A program made the translations under genes and the position numbers. From Ruminococcaceae bacterium UBA1227 (GTDB lineage Bacteria > Bacillota > Clostridia > Oscillospirales > Acutalibacteraceae): 8,675 nt of DNA. The stretch lies in the NCBI GenBank assembly GCA_002309175.1, contig DBWX01000010.1:5946-14620 (forward strand), read 5' to 3'. Below are positions 1 to 6,457 of the stretch, piece by piece. Under the pieces are notes generated by a model. That model searched no databases, was not told the origin of the DNA, and saw only the letters and a list, made by a program, of their open reading frames with translations. Positions within the stretch are counted from its first letter, which is position 1. The number at the start of each line of letters is the position of its first letter.

Positions 1-326
1 TTAGCACCACCTGCAAGAAGGAATGCTCCCATACTTGCAGCCATACCTATGCAGATTGTGCTGACATCGCACTTGATATAGTTCATTGTGTCATAGATGG
101 CGAAGCCGGATGAGATTGATCCGCCCGGGCTGTTAATATAGAGGCTGATATCCTTCTCGGCGTCCTGGCTCTCAAGGTAGAGAAGCTGGGCTACGACAAG
201 GCTCGCTGTCTGGTCATTTACCTGGTCGGACAAAACTATAATGCGGTCTTCAAGAAGGCGGGAATAGATGTCATACTGACGCTCGCCTCTGTTGGTCTGT
301 TCAATAACATAAGGTACTAATGGCAT
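1..326 (-). CDS. clpP: ATP-dependent Clp protease proteolytic subunit ClpP (N-terminal 108 residues, runs off window)
   Basis: ClpP is the cytoplasmic serine peptidase that forms a barrel of two seven-membered rings and degrades proteins fed to it by Clp ATPases such as ClpX or ClpC. The visible protein begins MPLVPYVIEQTNRGER, the usual ClpP N-terminus. It carries the segment YINSPGGSISSGFAIYDTM (63-81) and the nucleophile motif GMAASMGAFLL (94-104), with Ser98 where the catalytic serine is expected. The His and Asp of the triad lie beyond the window edge. The start ATG at 326 follows a CGGAGG site (335-340) at 8 nt spacing, and there is no propeptide to speak of. It lies downstream of tig in the same direction, a common arrangement, but a strong terminator sits just before its ribosome binding site. 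I see no obvious tandem CtsR heptads (GGTCAAA type) in the 60-nt gap. Confidence 0.96.
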   Translation of the reverse strand, partial: MPLVPYVIEQTNRGERQYDIYSRLLEDRIIVLSDQVNDQTASLVVAQLLYLESQDAEKDISLYINSPGGSISSGFAIYDTMNYIKCDVSTICIGMAASMGAFLLAGGA

Positions 327-340
327 ATCTTTTACCTCCG

Positions 341-380
341 TGAAAATAAAACGGCGACGTGAGGCGTTGCCCCCGTCGCC
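341..380 (-). terminator. Intrinsic terminator after tig
   Basis: On the minus strand GGCGACG (380-374) pairs with CGTCGCC (359-353). Inside it GGGGC (373-369) pairs with GCCTC (365-361) around an AAC loop. This gives about 12 base pairs with one bulged A (360) and one G-U pair. It is followed by GTTTTATTTT (352-343). This is a textbook Rho-independent terminator. It begins 6 nt after the tig stop and its T-rich tail ends 2 nt before the clpP ribosome binding site. Confidence 0.82.
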
Positions 381-386
381 TGTTGA

Positions 387-1772
387 TTATTCTTTATCTT
401 CCTTTTTGGCAGCCGGCTTCTTTGCAGGGGCTTTCTTCGGGGCAGCCTTCTTTGCCGGTGCCTTCTTCTCGGCATGGTCGTGATCATGTTCACCTTCAAC
501 CGTGATCTTGGCAGCGGCCTTTACGAGATCAAGAGCCTTCTGACCCTTGAGTTCTTTCTCCATCTGCTCCTTCGGGAAAGCGTTCTCGACTACTGAGAGC
601 TCTACCTCGTACATCTTGACCATCTCGTCATAGCGGGCCTTGATGTCGTCCTCGGTTACCTCAACCTTTTCAAGCTCGGCAATCTTGTCGAGAGCAAGTC
701 TGCACTTGACCTGTGTCTCTGCGCGCTCTCTGAACTGGGCGCGGAGATCTTCGATTGTCATGCCTGTGTACTGAAGGTAAGTGTCGGGGTCCATACCTGC
801 CTGCTGAATCTGGTAAGCGAAGTTCTGGATGGCATCGTCAATCTCGTGCTCATACATGACTTCGGGGATCTCACCCTCAACGAGGGCAGCAAGCTCTGTT
901 GCAAGGCCTTCCTCAACTTCCTGGTCTGAGTGCTCTTTCTTGTGCTCCTCAAGGCTCTTCTTTGTGTCGGCCTTGAGTTCCTTGAGTGTATCGAATTCGG
1001 AGACATCCTTTGCGAACTCGTCATCGAGTTCGGGAAGTTCCTTTTCTTTTACTGAGTGAAGTTTGATTGCGAATACGGCATCCTTGCCGGCGAGATTCTC
1101 AACATACTCCTCGGGGAAGGTTACGTTGACATCGAACTCCTCGCCTGCCTTATGGCCGACAACCTGCTCCTCAAAGCCCGGGATGAAGGAACCTGAACCG
1201 AGTTCAAGCTCATACTCCTCAGCCTTGCCGCCTTCGAACTCAACACCGTCAACGGTGCCGCAGAAGTCGATGATTGTCATATCGCCGTCCTTGGCCTTGC
1301 GGTCAACCTCGACGAAACGGGCGGAACGCTCACGCATCATGTTGAGCTGAGCCTCAACCTCTTCATCACTTACATCGTACGGGCAGCAGGAAACTTTGAG
1401 TCCCTTGTACTTGCCGACTTTGACATCCGGCTTTACGGTTACCTTGATTGTGAATGTGATGCCGTTCTCGTTTATCTCCTTGACTGCGCCGTCATAGGGC
1501 TGGTCAACGAGTTCGAGACCTGCTTCCTCTACAGCTGCATCGACAGCGTCAGGGAAAACGATATCGATGGCGTCATTGTAGAAGGCCTCTTTGCCGTACT
1601 GCTTGAAAATCATGGCCTTCGGAGCCTTACCCTTGCGGAAGCCGGGAAGCTGAAGGTTCTTCTTGTTCTTCTCGTAAGCCTGGTCAATAGCGTCCTCCCA
1701 GGTCTTTGCGTCAACGCCTATCTCAAGTTCATGGACGTTGGTCTCAATCTCTTTTGCTGAATTTAAAGCCAT
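387..1772 (-). CDS. tig: Trigger factor, ribosome-associated chaperone and peptidyl-prolyl isomerase
   Basis: Trigger factor docks on ribosomal protein L23 at the exit tunnel and shelters nascent chains; it also has an FKBP-like prolyl isomerase domain. The 461-residue product has the full architecture. There is an N-terminal ribosome-binding domain (about 1-115) with the signature GFRKGKAP at 44-51. An FKBP-type domain follows (about 160-243; FIPGFEEQVVGHKAGEEF at 196-213), then a helical C-terminal chaperone domain (about 260-426). I chose the ATG at 1772 because an AAAAGGAG site lies 10 nt upstream and MALNSAKEIETNVHELEI matches the family start; an in-frame TTG at 1811 has no such support. 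Two features are unusual: a Cys-Cys pair at 129-130 plus Cys171, and a tail (427-461) with HDHDH followed by repeated KKAPA-like units. Transcription is probably from its own promoter, and a terminator follows the stop. Confidence 0.97.
   Translation of the reverse strand: MALNSAKEIETNVHELEIGVDAKTWEDAIDQAYEKNKKNLQLPGFRKGKAPKAMIFKQYGKEAFYNDAIDIVFPDAVDAAVEEAGLELVDQPYDGAVKEINENGITFTIKVTVKPDVKVGKYKGLKVSCCPYDVSDEEVEAQLNMMRERSARFVEVDRKAKDGDMTIIDFCGTVDGVEFEGGKAEEYELELGSGSFIPGFEEQVVGHKAGEEFDVNVTFPEEYVENLAGKDAVFAIKLHSVKEKELPELDDEFAKDVSEFDTLKELKADTKKSLEEHKKEHSDQEVEEGLATELAALVEGEIPEVMYEHEIDDAIQNFAYQIQQAGMDPDTYLQYTGMTIEDLRAQFRERAETQVKCRLALDKIAELEKVEVTEDDIKARYDEMVKMYEVELSVVENAFPKEQMEKELKGQKALDLVKAAAKITVEGEHDHDHAEKKAPAKKAAPKKAPAKKPAAKKEDKE
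390..494 (-). repeat. Low-complexity His/Asp and Lys/Ala/Pro tail of trigger factor
   Basis: This encodes residues 427-461 of trigger factor. It starts GEHDHDHAEKK and continues as imperfect KKAPA/KKAAP units before ending KKEDKE. The composition resembles the basic tails of histone H1-like proteins, and the HDHDH cluster could bind a metal ion. The tail lies after the conserved C-terminal domain, so it is probably a flexible appendage rather than part of the chaperone fold. Confidence 0.85.
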
Positions 1773-1782
1773 TTTAAAGCCT

Positions 1783-1790
1783 CTCCTTTT
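1783..1790 (-). promoter_or_regulatory. Shine-Dalgarno site fixing the tig start
   Basis: The minus strand reads AAAAGGAG here, 10 nt before the ATG at 1772. It supports starting trigger factor at MALNSAKE rather than at the TTG 13 codons upstream, which would itself have to span this site. Confidence 0.85.
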
Positions 1791-1826
1791 GGAACTATAT
1801 AATTGATTCAATATAAAAGCCTAATA

Positions 1827-1855
1827 ATTATAACAGAATGATTCTGTTTTTTCCA
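1827..1855 (-). promoter_or_regulatory. Probable tig promoter with extended -10
   Basis: On the minus strand a perfect TATAAT (1832-1827) is preceded by TGT, giving an extended -10 motif. A weak -35, TGGAAA (1855-1850), sits 17 nt upstream. Transcription would start near 1820, leaving an untranslated leader of about 48 nt. A 17-nt palindrome fills the spacer. Confidence 0.55.
1832..1848. promoter_or_regulatory. 17-nt perfect palindrome in the tig promoter spacer
   Basis: AACAGAAT-G-ATTCTGTT has 8-bp arms and overlaps the first bases of the -10 hexamer. Its position between -35 and -10 is where a repressor operator would sit. As RNA it could form only a weak AT-rich hairpin of 7 bp with a 3-nt loop. 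On the plus strand that hairpin is followed by six T, but no gene reads in that direction, so I favour a DNA site. The binding protein is unknown. Confidence 0.45.
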
Positions 1856-1863
1856 CATAAAAT

Positions 1864-2553
1864 TTACGCGACTATGAGTTTCGGCACAAACTCGAGCGAA
1901 TCGGCCGATACAAGGTCGAAACTCACACCTTCGAAATTACCGCGGAAAGCATAGTTGATGGCATTTCCGTGAAGGTGCGCGTAGAAGCACTGCTTTGCCC
2001 CGGACGATGTAATTACCTCCATTATGGGTTCGCAGATTCTGTCCTGCGTTATCGGAGGATAGTGCAGAAAGAGGACGGGCGGGAGCCCGAGGGCGGACGC
2101 CGCTTCCAGGGAGGTGCGAATGCGGCCGCATTCGCGCTTTATAACGAGTTCCGACTGCGGCGACTCGTCGTCAAAGAACCAGCCGCGCGAGCCACAGACG
2201 GCCACGCCCTCCGCGGCGTACGCGTTATTGTACAAAAAGTTAAGCGTTGTAAAGTTATTTTCCTTTACAAAAGCGTCAATTTTGGCCATTGTCGGCCACC
2301 AGTAGTCGTGATTTCCCTTCCCTATTATCTTTTTTCCGGGAAGTGAATCAAGAAATTCAAGGTCCTTCTTCGCCTCTTCGAGATTCATGGCCCAGGAGAT
2401 ATCGCCCGGTATGACAACAGTGTCATCCGGTCCGACAATCCTTGTCCAGTTTTTCTCAAGGCGCTCAACATAGTCCTGCCATCCGCCGAAGATATCCATC
2501 GGCTTTGAGACGGAGAAAGACAGATGAGTGTCGCCTATAGCGAAAAGAGCCAT
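1864..2553 (-). CDS. Calcineurin-like metallophosphoesterase (predicted phosphohydrolase, COG1768-like)
   Basis: This 229-residue protein has all the metal-binding blocks of the calcineurin-like phosphoesterase fold in order: GDTH (7-10), GDISW (50-54), GNHDYWW (80-86), LHYPP (163-167) and AHLHG (192-196). The last block replaces the commoner GHxH with AHLH but keeps both histidines. Two divalent metals and hydrolysis of a phosphoester are therefore expected; the substrate cannot be told from sequence. There is no signal peptide or membrane segment, so it should be cytoplasmic. The start ATG follows thrC by 13 nt, and its short GAGGT ribosome site overlaps the thrC stop, so it is the last gene of the operon. 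A DNA-repair or cyclic-nucleotide role would be guesswork. Confidence 0.88.
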   Translation of the reverse strand: MALFAIGDTHLSFSVSKPMDIFGGWQDYVERLEKNWTRIVGPDDTVVIPGDISWAMNLEEAKKDLEFLDSLPGKKIIGKGNHDYWWPTMAKIDAFVKENNFTTLNFLYNNAYAAEGVAVCGSRGWFFDDESPQSELVIKRECGRIRTSLEAASALGLPPVLFLHYPPITQDRICEPIMEVITSSGAKQCFYAHLHGNAINYAFRGNFEGVSFDLVSADSLEFVPKLIVA

Positions 2554-2566
2554 TTATAAAACCTCG

Positions 2567-4045
2567 TCAGATTCCGAGCATGTCGTATACACGCTGCTCC
2601 ATTTCAGATATCTCGGATACCGAGTCAAAACGCACCTGTCTGTCGCGAAGACCGGCGAGCGGCGCGGGGATCTTTGTTCCGGTAACCTTTGAGAGTTCGT
2701 CACTCATATCAAATTCGTCTATCTGCGGCGCTTCGCCGAGAATCGCCGCAAGTACGGCCTTCGGGAACTTATAAGGTGACGCCGTCGCGGCAATCACCGT
2801 AGGCGTGCCGTCAGCAAGTTTGTTGTAAACCTCAATGGCGACAGCCGTATGTGTGTCAGGCAAATAGCCGAGGTCGAAAGACGCCTTTATCGCGGCGGCG
2901 TCCTCCTCTTCAGTGGCGAAGCCGGCTTTGAAGTCAGCCCTTATGGACTCGAAGATATCGTCGGATACGGTATACTTGCCTGTCTTTGAAAGCGAGTCCA
3001 TATACTCGCGGATTTCTGCATCGTCATTTACCGAGAGATGGAAAAGAAGTCTCTCAAGGTTTGAGGAGATGAGAATGTCCATCGACGGAGATGTCGTGGT
3101 GTAGAACTTACGGTTCCTGTCATATGTACCCGTGGTCAGGAAATCAGTAAGTACGTTGTTTGAGTTTGAGGCACAGATGAGGGTCTTAATGGGTATGCCC
3201 ATCTGTTTCGCGTAGTAAGCCGCGAGAATATTGCCGAAGTTGCCCGTCGGGACAACGACATTTATCTGATCTCCGAGAGCAATCCTGCCCTGCTCGACCA
3301 TGTCGCAGTATGCACTGCAGTAGTAGACAACCTGCGGGACGAGACGTCCCCAGTTGATTGAGTTCGCTGATGAGAACATCATGCCGTTCTCGGCGAGTTT
3401 CGCCGATACGGCCTTGTCCGTGAAGATCTTCTTCACGCCTGTCTGGGCGTCATCGAAGTTGCCCTTTATGGCGCAGACGCCGACATTTGCGCCCTCCTGC
3501 GTCTGCATCTGGCGCTTCTGCATGGCGCTGACGCCCTCGACGGGATAAAAGACAAGTATGCGCGTGTGCGGCACATCTTTGAAGCCCTCGAGCGCTGCCT
3601 TTCCGGTGTCACCGGAAGTCGCGACGAGGATGACCGTCTCCTTGTCCGGTGCCGCGCGCTTTGACGCAGTCGTCAGGAGATAAGGCAGAAGCTGGAGCGC
3701 CATATCCTTGAAGGCGCATGTGGGTCCCCTGAAGAGTTCGAGGATATTCGCCTCACCCTTTAAGTTTACGAGAGGAGCAACCTTCTCTGAATCGAACTTG
3801 CCTTCGGCATAAGCTCCGTCAACACAGTAGTCTATCTCCTCGGGAGTGAAATCCGTGAGGTAGAGTGAGAGAATCTTCTTTGCCCTCTCCCTGTATGACA
3901 TGGGAATCATGGCCTCGATATCGGAAAGACCCAGTGCGGGAATCTCGCAGGGCACAAAAAGTCCGCCCTCGTCCGAGATACCCTTTGTGATGGCTTCGGA
4001 TGAGGTTACTCTCAGGCTCTTGTCCCTTGTGCTCGTGTAGTACAT
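2567..4045 (-). CDS. thrC: Threonine synthase (long form)
   Basis: Threonine synthase converts O-phospho-L-homoserine to threonine using pyridoxal phosphate. The 492-residue protein begins MYYTSTRDKSLRVTSSEAI, typical of the Thr_synth_N domain, and its length fits the long bacterial/yeast form rather than the shorter form of about 350 residues seen in Bacillus subtilis. GPTCAFKDMALQLLP (107-121) supplies the PLP lysine, Lys113. SGDTGKAAL (144-152) is the phosphate-binding loop, and VVPTGNFGNILAAYY is the usual later glycine-rich segment. An AAAGGAGA ribosome site (4051-4058) gives 5 nt spacing and overlaps the yraN stop. The enzyme appears complete. It sits in an operon otherwise devoted to export, ribosome assembly and nucleic acids, with no other threonine-pathway gene in view. 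Confidence 0.96.
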   Translation of the reverse strand: MYYTSTRDKSLRVTSSEAITKGISDEGGLFVPCEIPALGLSDIEAMIPMSYRERAKKILSLYLTDFTPEEIDYCVDGAYAEGKFDSEKVAPLVNLKGEANILELFRGPTCAFKDMALQLLPYLLTTASKRAAPDKETVILVATSGDTGKAALEGFKDVPHTRILVFYPVEGVSAMQKRQMQTQEGANVGVCAIKGNFDDAQTGVKKIFTDKAVSAKLAENGMMFSSANSINWGRLVPQVVYYCSAYCDMVEQGRIALGDQINVVVPTGNFGNILAAYYAKQMGIPIKTLICASNSNNVLTDFLTTGTYDRNRKFYTTTSPSMDILISSNLERLLFHLSVNDDAEIREYMDSLSKTGKYTVSDDIFESIRADFKAGFATEEEDAAAIKASFDLGYLPDTHTAVAIEVYNKLADGTPTVIAATASPYKFPKAVLAAILGEAPQIDEFDMSDELSKVTGTKIPAPLAGLRDRQVRFDSVSEISEMEQRVYDMLGI

Positions 4046-4056
4046 GTCTTTCTCCT

Positions 4057-4431
4057 TTATGCGTCAAATGCGTTTTCTATGAATTTGAAATCAATCTTTT
4101 CGTCGACATTCACTTCAATACAGTCGAACCTCGGCTGCAGTCCTTCACTCTCAACGAGTCTTCTGTTCCTGACCAGGAAGTACTCAGCCGTCTTGACTAT
4201 CTTTCTCTGCTTTTCGGCAGAGATAGACTCAAGGCCGGTAGCGATATTCCTGCCGGACTTCCTCGTCTTGACTTCATCAAAACAGAGGTACTTCCCGTCG
4301 GGCGAGACGGCAATAATGTCTATCTCACCGAAGCGGCTTGTGAAATTGCGCTCAAGCAGCCTGAACCCCAGACTTTCGAGATATGCCGCGGCGAGAGTTT
4401 CGCCGTCGGCACCCAGACCGTATTTCTTCAT
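4057..4431 (-). CDS. yraN: YraN/UPF0102 family nuclease-fold protein
   Basis: A 124-residue protein of the UPF0102 family, which has a restriction-endonuclease-like (PD-(D/E)xK) fold related to Holliday-junction resolvases. Its biochemical role is still poorly defined. Visible motifs are GADGETLAAAYLESLGF (7-23), GEIDIIA (35-41) with Asp38, FDEVKTR (51-57) with Glu53 and Lys55, and the C-terminal RFDCIEV (101-107). Most family members have a hydrophobic residue where this one has Asp52, but the E-x-K pair is intact. The start overlaps the rnhB stop as TGATG and I see no strong ribosome site of its own, so it is probably translated by coupling. The rnhB-yraN pairing is widely conserved. Confidence 0.93.
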   Translation of the reverse strand: MKKYGLGADGETLAAAYLESLGFRLLERNFTSRFGEIDIIAVSPDGKYLCFDEVKTRKSGRNIATGLESISAEKQRKIVKTAEYFLVRNRRLVESEGLQPRFDCIEVNVDEKIDFKFIENAFDA

Positions 4432-5027
4432 CAGTGCAAAGTTTTAAGGAAGGTCTTCCGATGAATATCGGAAATACCGTGTTCCCTTATTTTCTCGTAG
4501 TGAAGTTTTGTGCCGTATCCCTTGTGCTGTTCGAAACAGTACTCGGGATAAAGCTTTGCCATCTCAAGCATATAGCGGTCCCTGGAGACCTTTGCGAGGA
4601 TTGAAGCGGCGGCAATGCTCATGGACTTTGAGTCGCCCTTCACCACGGTCTCCTCCTCACAGGGGAGTCCGGGCTTTTTGTTGCCGTCAATCAGTGCCTT
4701 GTCAGGTTTCACCGACAAGCCCTCATATGCCCTTTTCATGGCGAGAAATGTCGCGTTTAAAATGTTGATTTCATCTATCTCTTTTTCGGAAGCCGAAGCC
4801 ACACTGTAGCTTTCGGCTTTTTCAATAATCACGTCGAAGAGAGCTTCTCTCTTCTTCTCCGTGAGTTTTTTTGAGTCATCAAGACCGGGTATTTCGCAGT
4901 CCGTCGGCAAAACGACGGCGGCGGCGAAAACAGGGCCGGCCAGAGGGCCTCTGCCCGCCTCATCAATACCGCAGACAACAGAGAAGCCGGCAGCGAGAGC
5001 GGCCTTTTCATAGTCATATGTCGGCAT
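4431..5027 (-). CDS. rnhB: Ribonuclease HII
   Basis: RNase HII cleaves the RNA strand of RNA/DNA hybrids and starts removal of single ribonucleotides misincorporated in DNA. The 198-residue protein contains the whole type 2 signature. CGIDEAGRGPLAGPV (19-33) includes Asp22, Glu23 and the GRG loop that reads the RNA-DNA junction. LDDSKKL (49-55) follows. LIDGN (112-116) holds Asp114 and VKGDSKSMSIAAASILAKV (129-147) holds Asp132. HKGYGTKLHYEKIREHG (168-184) contains the conserved tyrosine. The catalytic D-E-D-D set is complete. A GGAGG site lies 8 nt upstream of the ATG, and the start shares a base with the rbgA stop (TGATG). Confidence 0.97.
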   Translation of the reverse strand: MPTYDYEKAALAAGFSVVCGIDEAGRGPLAGPVFAAAVVLPTDCEIPGLDDSKKLTEKKREALFDVIIEKAESYSVASASEKEIDEINILNATFLAMKRAYEGLSVKPDKALIDGNKKPGLPCEEETVVKGDSKSMSIAAASILAKVSRDRYMLEMAKLYPEYCFEQHKGYGTKLHYEKIREHGISDIHRKTFLKTLH

Positions 5028-5905
5028 CAGCTCTTCCTCCCCGGCCGCTCGAAGGTCAGCCTGCCGAGCTTTCCTCCGCGGTATTCATCGAGCAGAGTGT
5101 TGGCGGCCCGCTCCGTATCGACCTCGCCGCCGCGGATTTTCATGCCGCGCGCAGCGCCTATCTTCTCAAGGAGTTCATATGACGGAAGCTGACAGTCAGA
5201 CGCGTCTATCTTATAGCGCTCTGTGAGTCTGTCAGCGTAGTCCTCCTTGAGAACGTCAAGAAGGCGCACCGCGATAGTCTCGGAGTCAAGGATTTCATCC
5301 TTGACGGAGCCTATGAAGGCGAGCTTGTCGCCCACTGCGGGGTCATCAAACTTCGGCCAGAGCACGCCGGGCGTGTCCAGCAGTTCGATTCCGCCTCCGC
5401 AGGCGACCCACTGGCTCGTCCTCGTGACACCCGGCCTGTCGGCCGTCTTGAGGCGGTTTCTGCCGCTCATCTTGTTTATGAATGTGGACTTGCCCGTGTT
5501 AGGAATTCCCACCACCATGAAACGGAGGGCCCTGCCGGGCATGCCCTTGTCAATGTTCGACTGAATCTTGTCTTTCAGGGCCTCGCGGACGAGGTCATCA
5601 AACTTGTTTAAGCCCTTGCCGCTCTTGCAGTCAACGGCCATGGCAAAAGCGCCCGAAGCCTCGAAATATCTTATCCACTCAGCCGTGGCGTTCGCGTCCG
5701 CGACGTCACATTTGTTAAGCAGGATTATCCGGGGCTTTGAACTTGTAAGCTCGTCGAGCTCCGGGTTGCGCGAGGATACCGGAATCCTGGCATCCACGAG
5801 CTCAACCACTGCGTCGACGAGCGGCAGATTCTCTTTTATTTTCCGGCGGGTCTTGGCCATATGGCCGGGAAACCACTGTACCGTCTGTTTCTGAAAATCA
5901 GCCAT
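5027..5905 (-). CDS. rbgA: Ribosome biogenesis GTPase RbgA (YlqF)
   Basis: RbgA is a circularly permuted GTPase that acts late in 50S subunit assembly in Gram-positive bacteria. The 292-residue protein shows the permuted order directly. VQWFPGHMAKTRRK comes near the N-terminus, then G4 NKCD (64-67) and a G5-like CKSGKG (93-98). G1 GIPNTGKS (133-140), the PGVT switch (159-162) and G3 DTPG (177-180) follow. The C-terminal region is the expected length for the RNA-binding helical domain. The start ATG directly follows the TAA of the upstream signal peptidase gene (TAAATG) with only a weak GTGAGAG ribosome site (5913-5919), so coupling is likely. In Bacillus subtilis rbgA lies near rnhB and a signal peptidase gene in a similar order. 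Confidence 0.96.
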   Translation of the reverse strand: MADFQKQTVQWFPGHMAKTRRKIKENLPLVDAVVELVDARIPVSSRNPELDELTSSKPRIILLNKCDVADANATAEWIRYFEASGAFAMAVDCKSGKGLNKFDDLVREALKDKIQSNIDKGMPGRALRFMVVGIPNTGKSTFINKMSGRNRLKTADRPGVTRTSQWVACGGGIELLDTPGVLWPKFDDPAVGDKLAFIGSVKDEILDSETIAVRLLDVLKEDYADRLTERYKIDASDCQLPSYELLEKIGAARGMKIRGGEVDTERAANTLLDEYRGGKLGRLTFERPGRKS

Positions 5906-6457
5906 TTAACTGCTCTCACTTACATCCAGATTGGCAAAGCCGTCAGATCCTATACCGACAAGCGCATTGCCTATGATTGACCTGTTGTCTATGAACCCTA
6001 TAATCGTGGAACGGGAGTCCACGGAACCCTGTCTGTTGTCACCCATGACAAAGCAGTGTCCTGCCGGCACGGTTACGGGGAAGTTTACATCGTAATGGTT
6101 TGTGGTCGGGGTAGAGATATACGGTTCGATTATCTCGTGACCGTCAATATAAACGGCGCCCGTGTTGAAGTTGATATTAACCTGCTGTCCCTCGGTTGCG
6201 ATGACACGCTTGATAATATTTTCCTCCATGTTGCCCGGCTGTGAGATGACAACTATGTCACCGTATGAAGGGTCATAGTTAAAGCCCATCTCGGAGATAA
6301 TGACCCAGTTGCCCGAGTCAAGCGTATCGGTCATCGAGGTTCCGACAACGCCTATGAAGCGTACAAAGAAGGTAAAGATAATCGCTATGATGACAGCAGC
6401 CATCACGAGGACACTGGTGCCCTCGTAGCAGATTCTTACAAGTTTATCTTTCATCAT
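5906..6457 (-). CDS. lepB: Signal peptidase I, second of a tandem pair
   Basis: Type I signal peptidases are membrane-anchored Ser/Lys proteases that cut signal peptides from exported proteins on the outer face of the membrane. This 183-residue protein has one N-terminal transmembrane segment (about 14-34). The nucleophile box GTSMTDTL has Ser41, the catalytic lysine is in IIKRVIATEG (Lys83), and GDNRQGSVDSR (139-149) is the late conserved box. Length and single anchor fit the SipS type. The usual Pro of SMxPTL is Asp44 here. Two consecutive ATG codons begin the gene (6457 and 6454). The GGAGG at 6462-6466 is 4 nt from the first and 7 nt from the second, so the second may be the real start, giving a TGATG junction like those downstream. 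It differs clearly in sequence from its neighbour. Confidence 0.93.
   Translation of the reverse strand: MMKDKLVRICYEGTSVLVMAAVIIAIIFTFFVRFIGVVGTSMTDTLDSGNWVIISEMGFNYDPSYGDIVVISQPGNMEENIIKRVIATEGQQVNINFNTGAVYIDGHEIIEPYISTPTTNHYDVNFPVTVPAGHCFVMGDNRQGSVDSRSTIIGFIDNRSIIGNALVGIGSDGFANLDVSESS

Noticed and set aside
327..386. CtsR operator ahead of clpP
   Set aside because: No pair of GGTCAAA-like heptads is present in the gap.
829..1350. Ser-rich plus-strand open frames opposite tig
   Set aside because: Shadow frames of a highly conserved coding sequence on the minus strand.
1773..1811. Thirteen-codon upstream extension of trigger factor from a TTG
   Set aside because: The extension covers the AAAAGGAG ribosome site and has no ribosome site of its own; the family start is MALNSAKE at 1772.
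1819..1833. PerR-like box TTATAATTATTA at the tig promoter
   Set aside because: Only the left half and centre fit; most of the match is the -10 hexamer in an AT-rich stretch, so chance is the simpler explanation.
1969..2346. Plus-strand open frame of 125 codons opposite the metallophosphoesterase
   Set aside because: It overlaps the metal-binding motifs of the real gene in antisense and shows no recognisable protein features.
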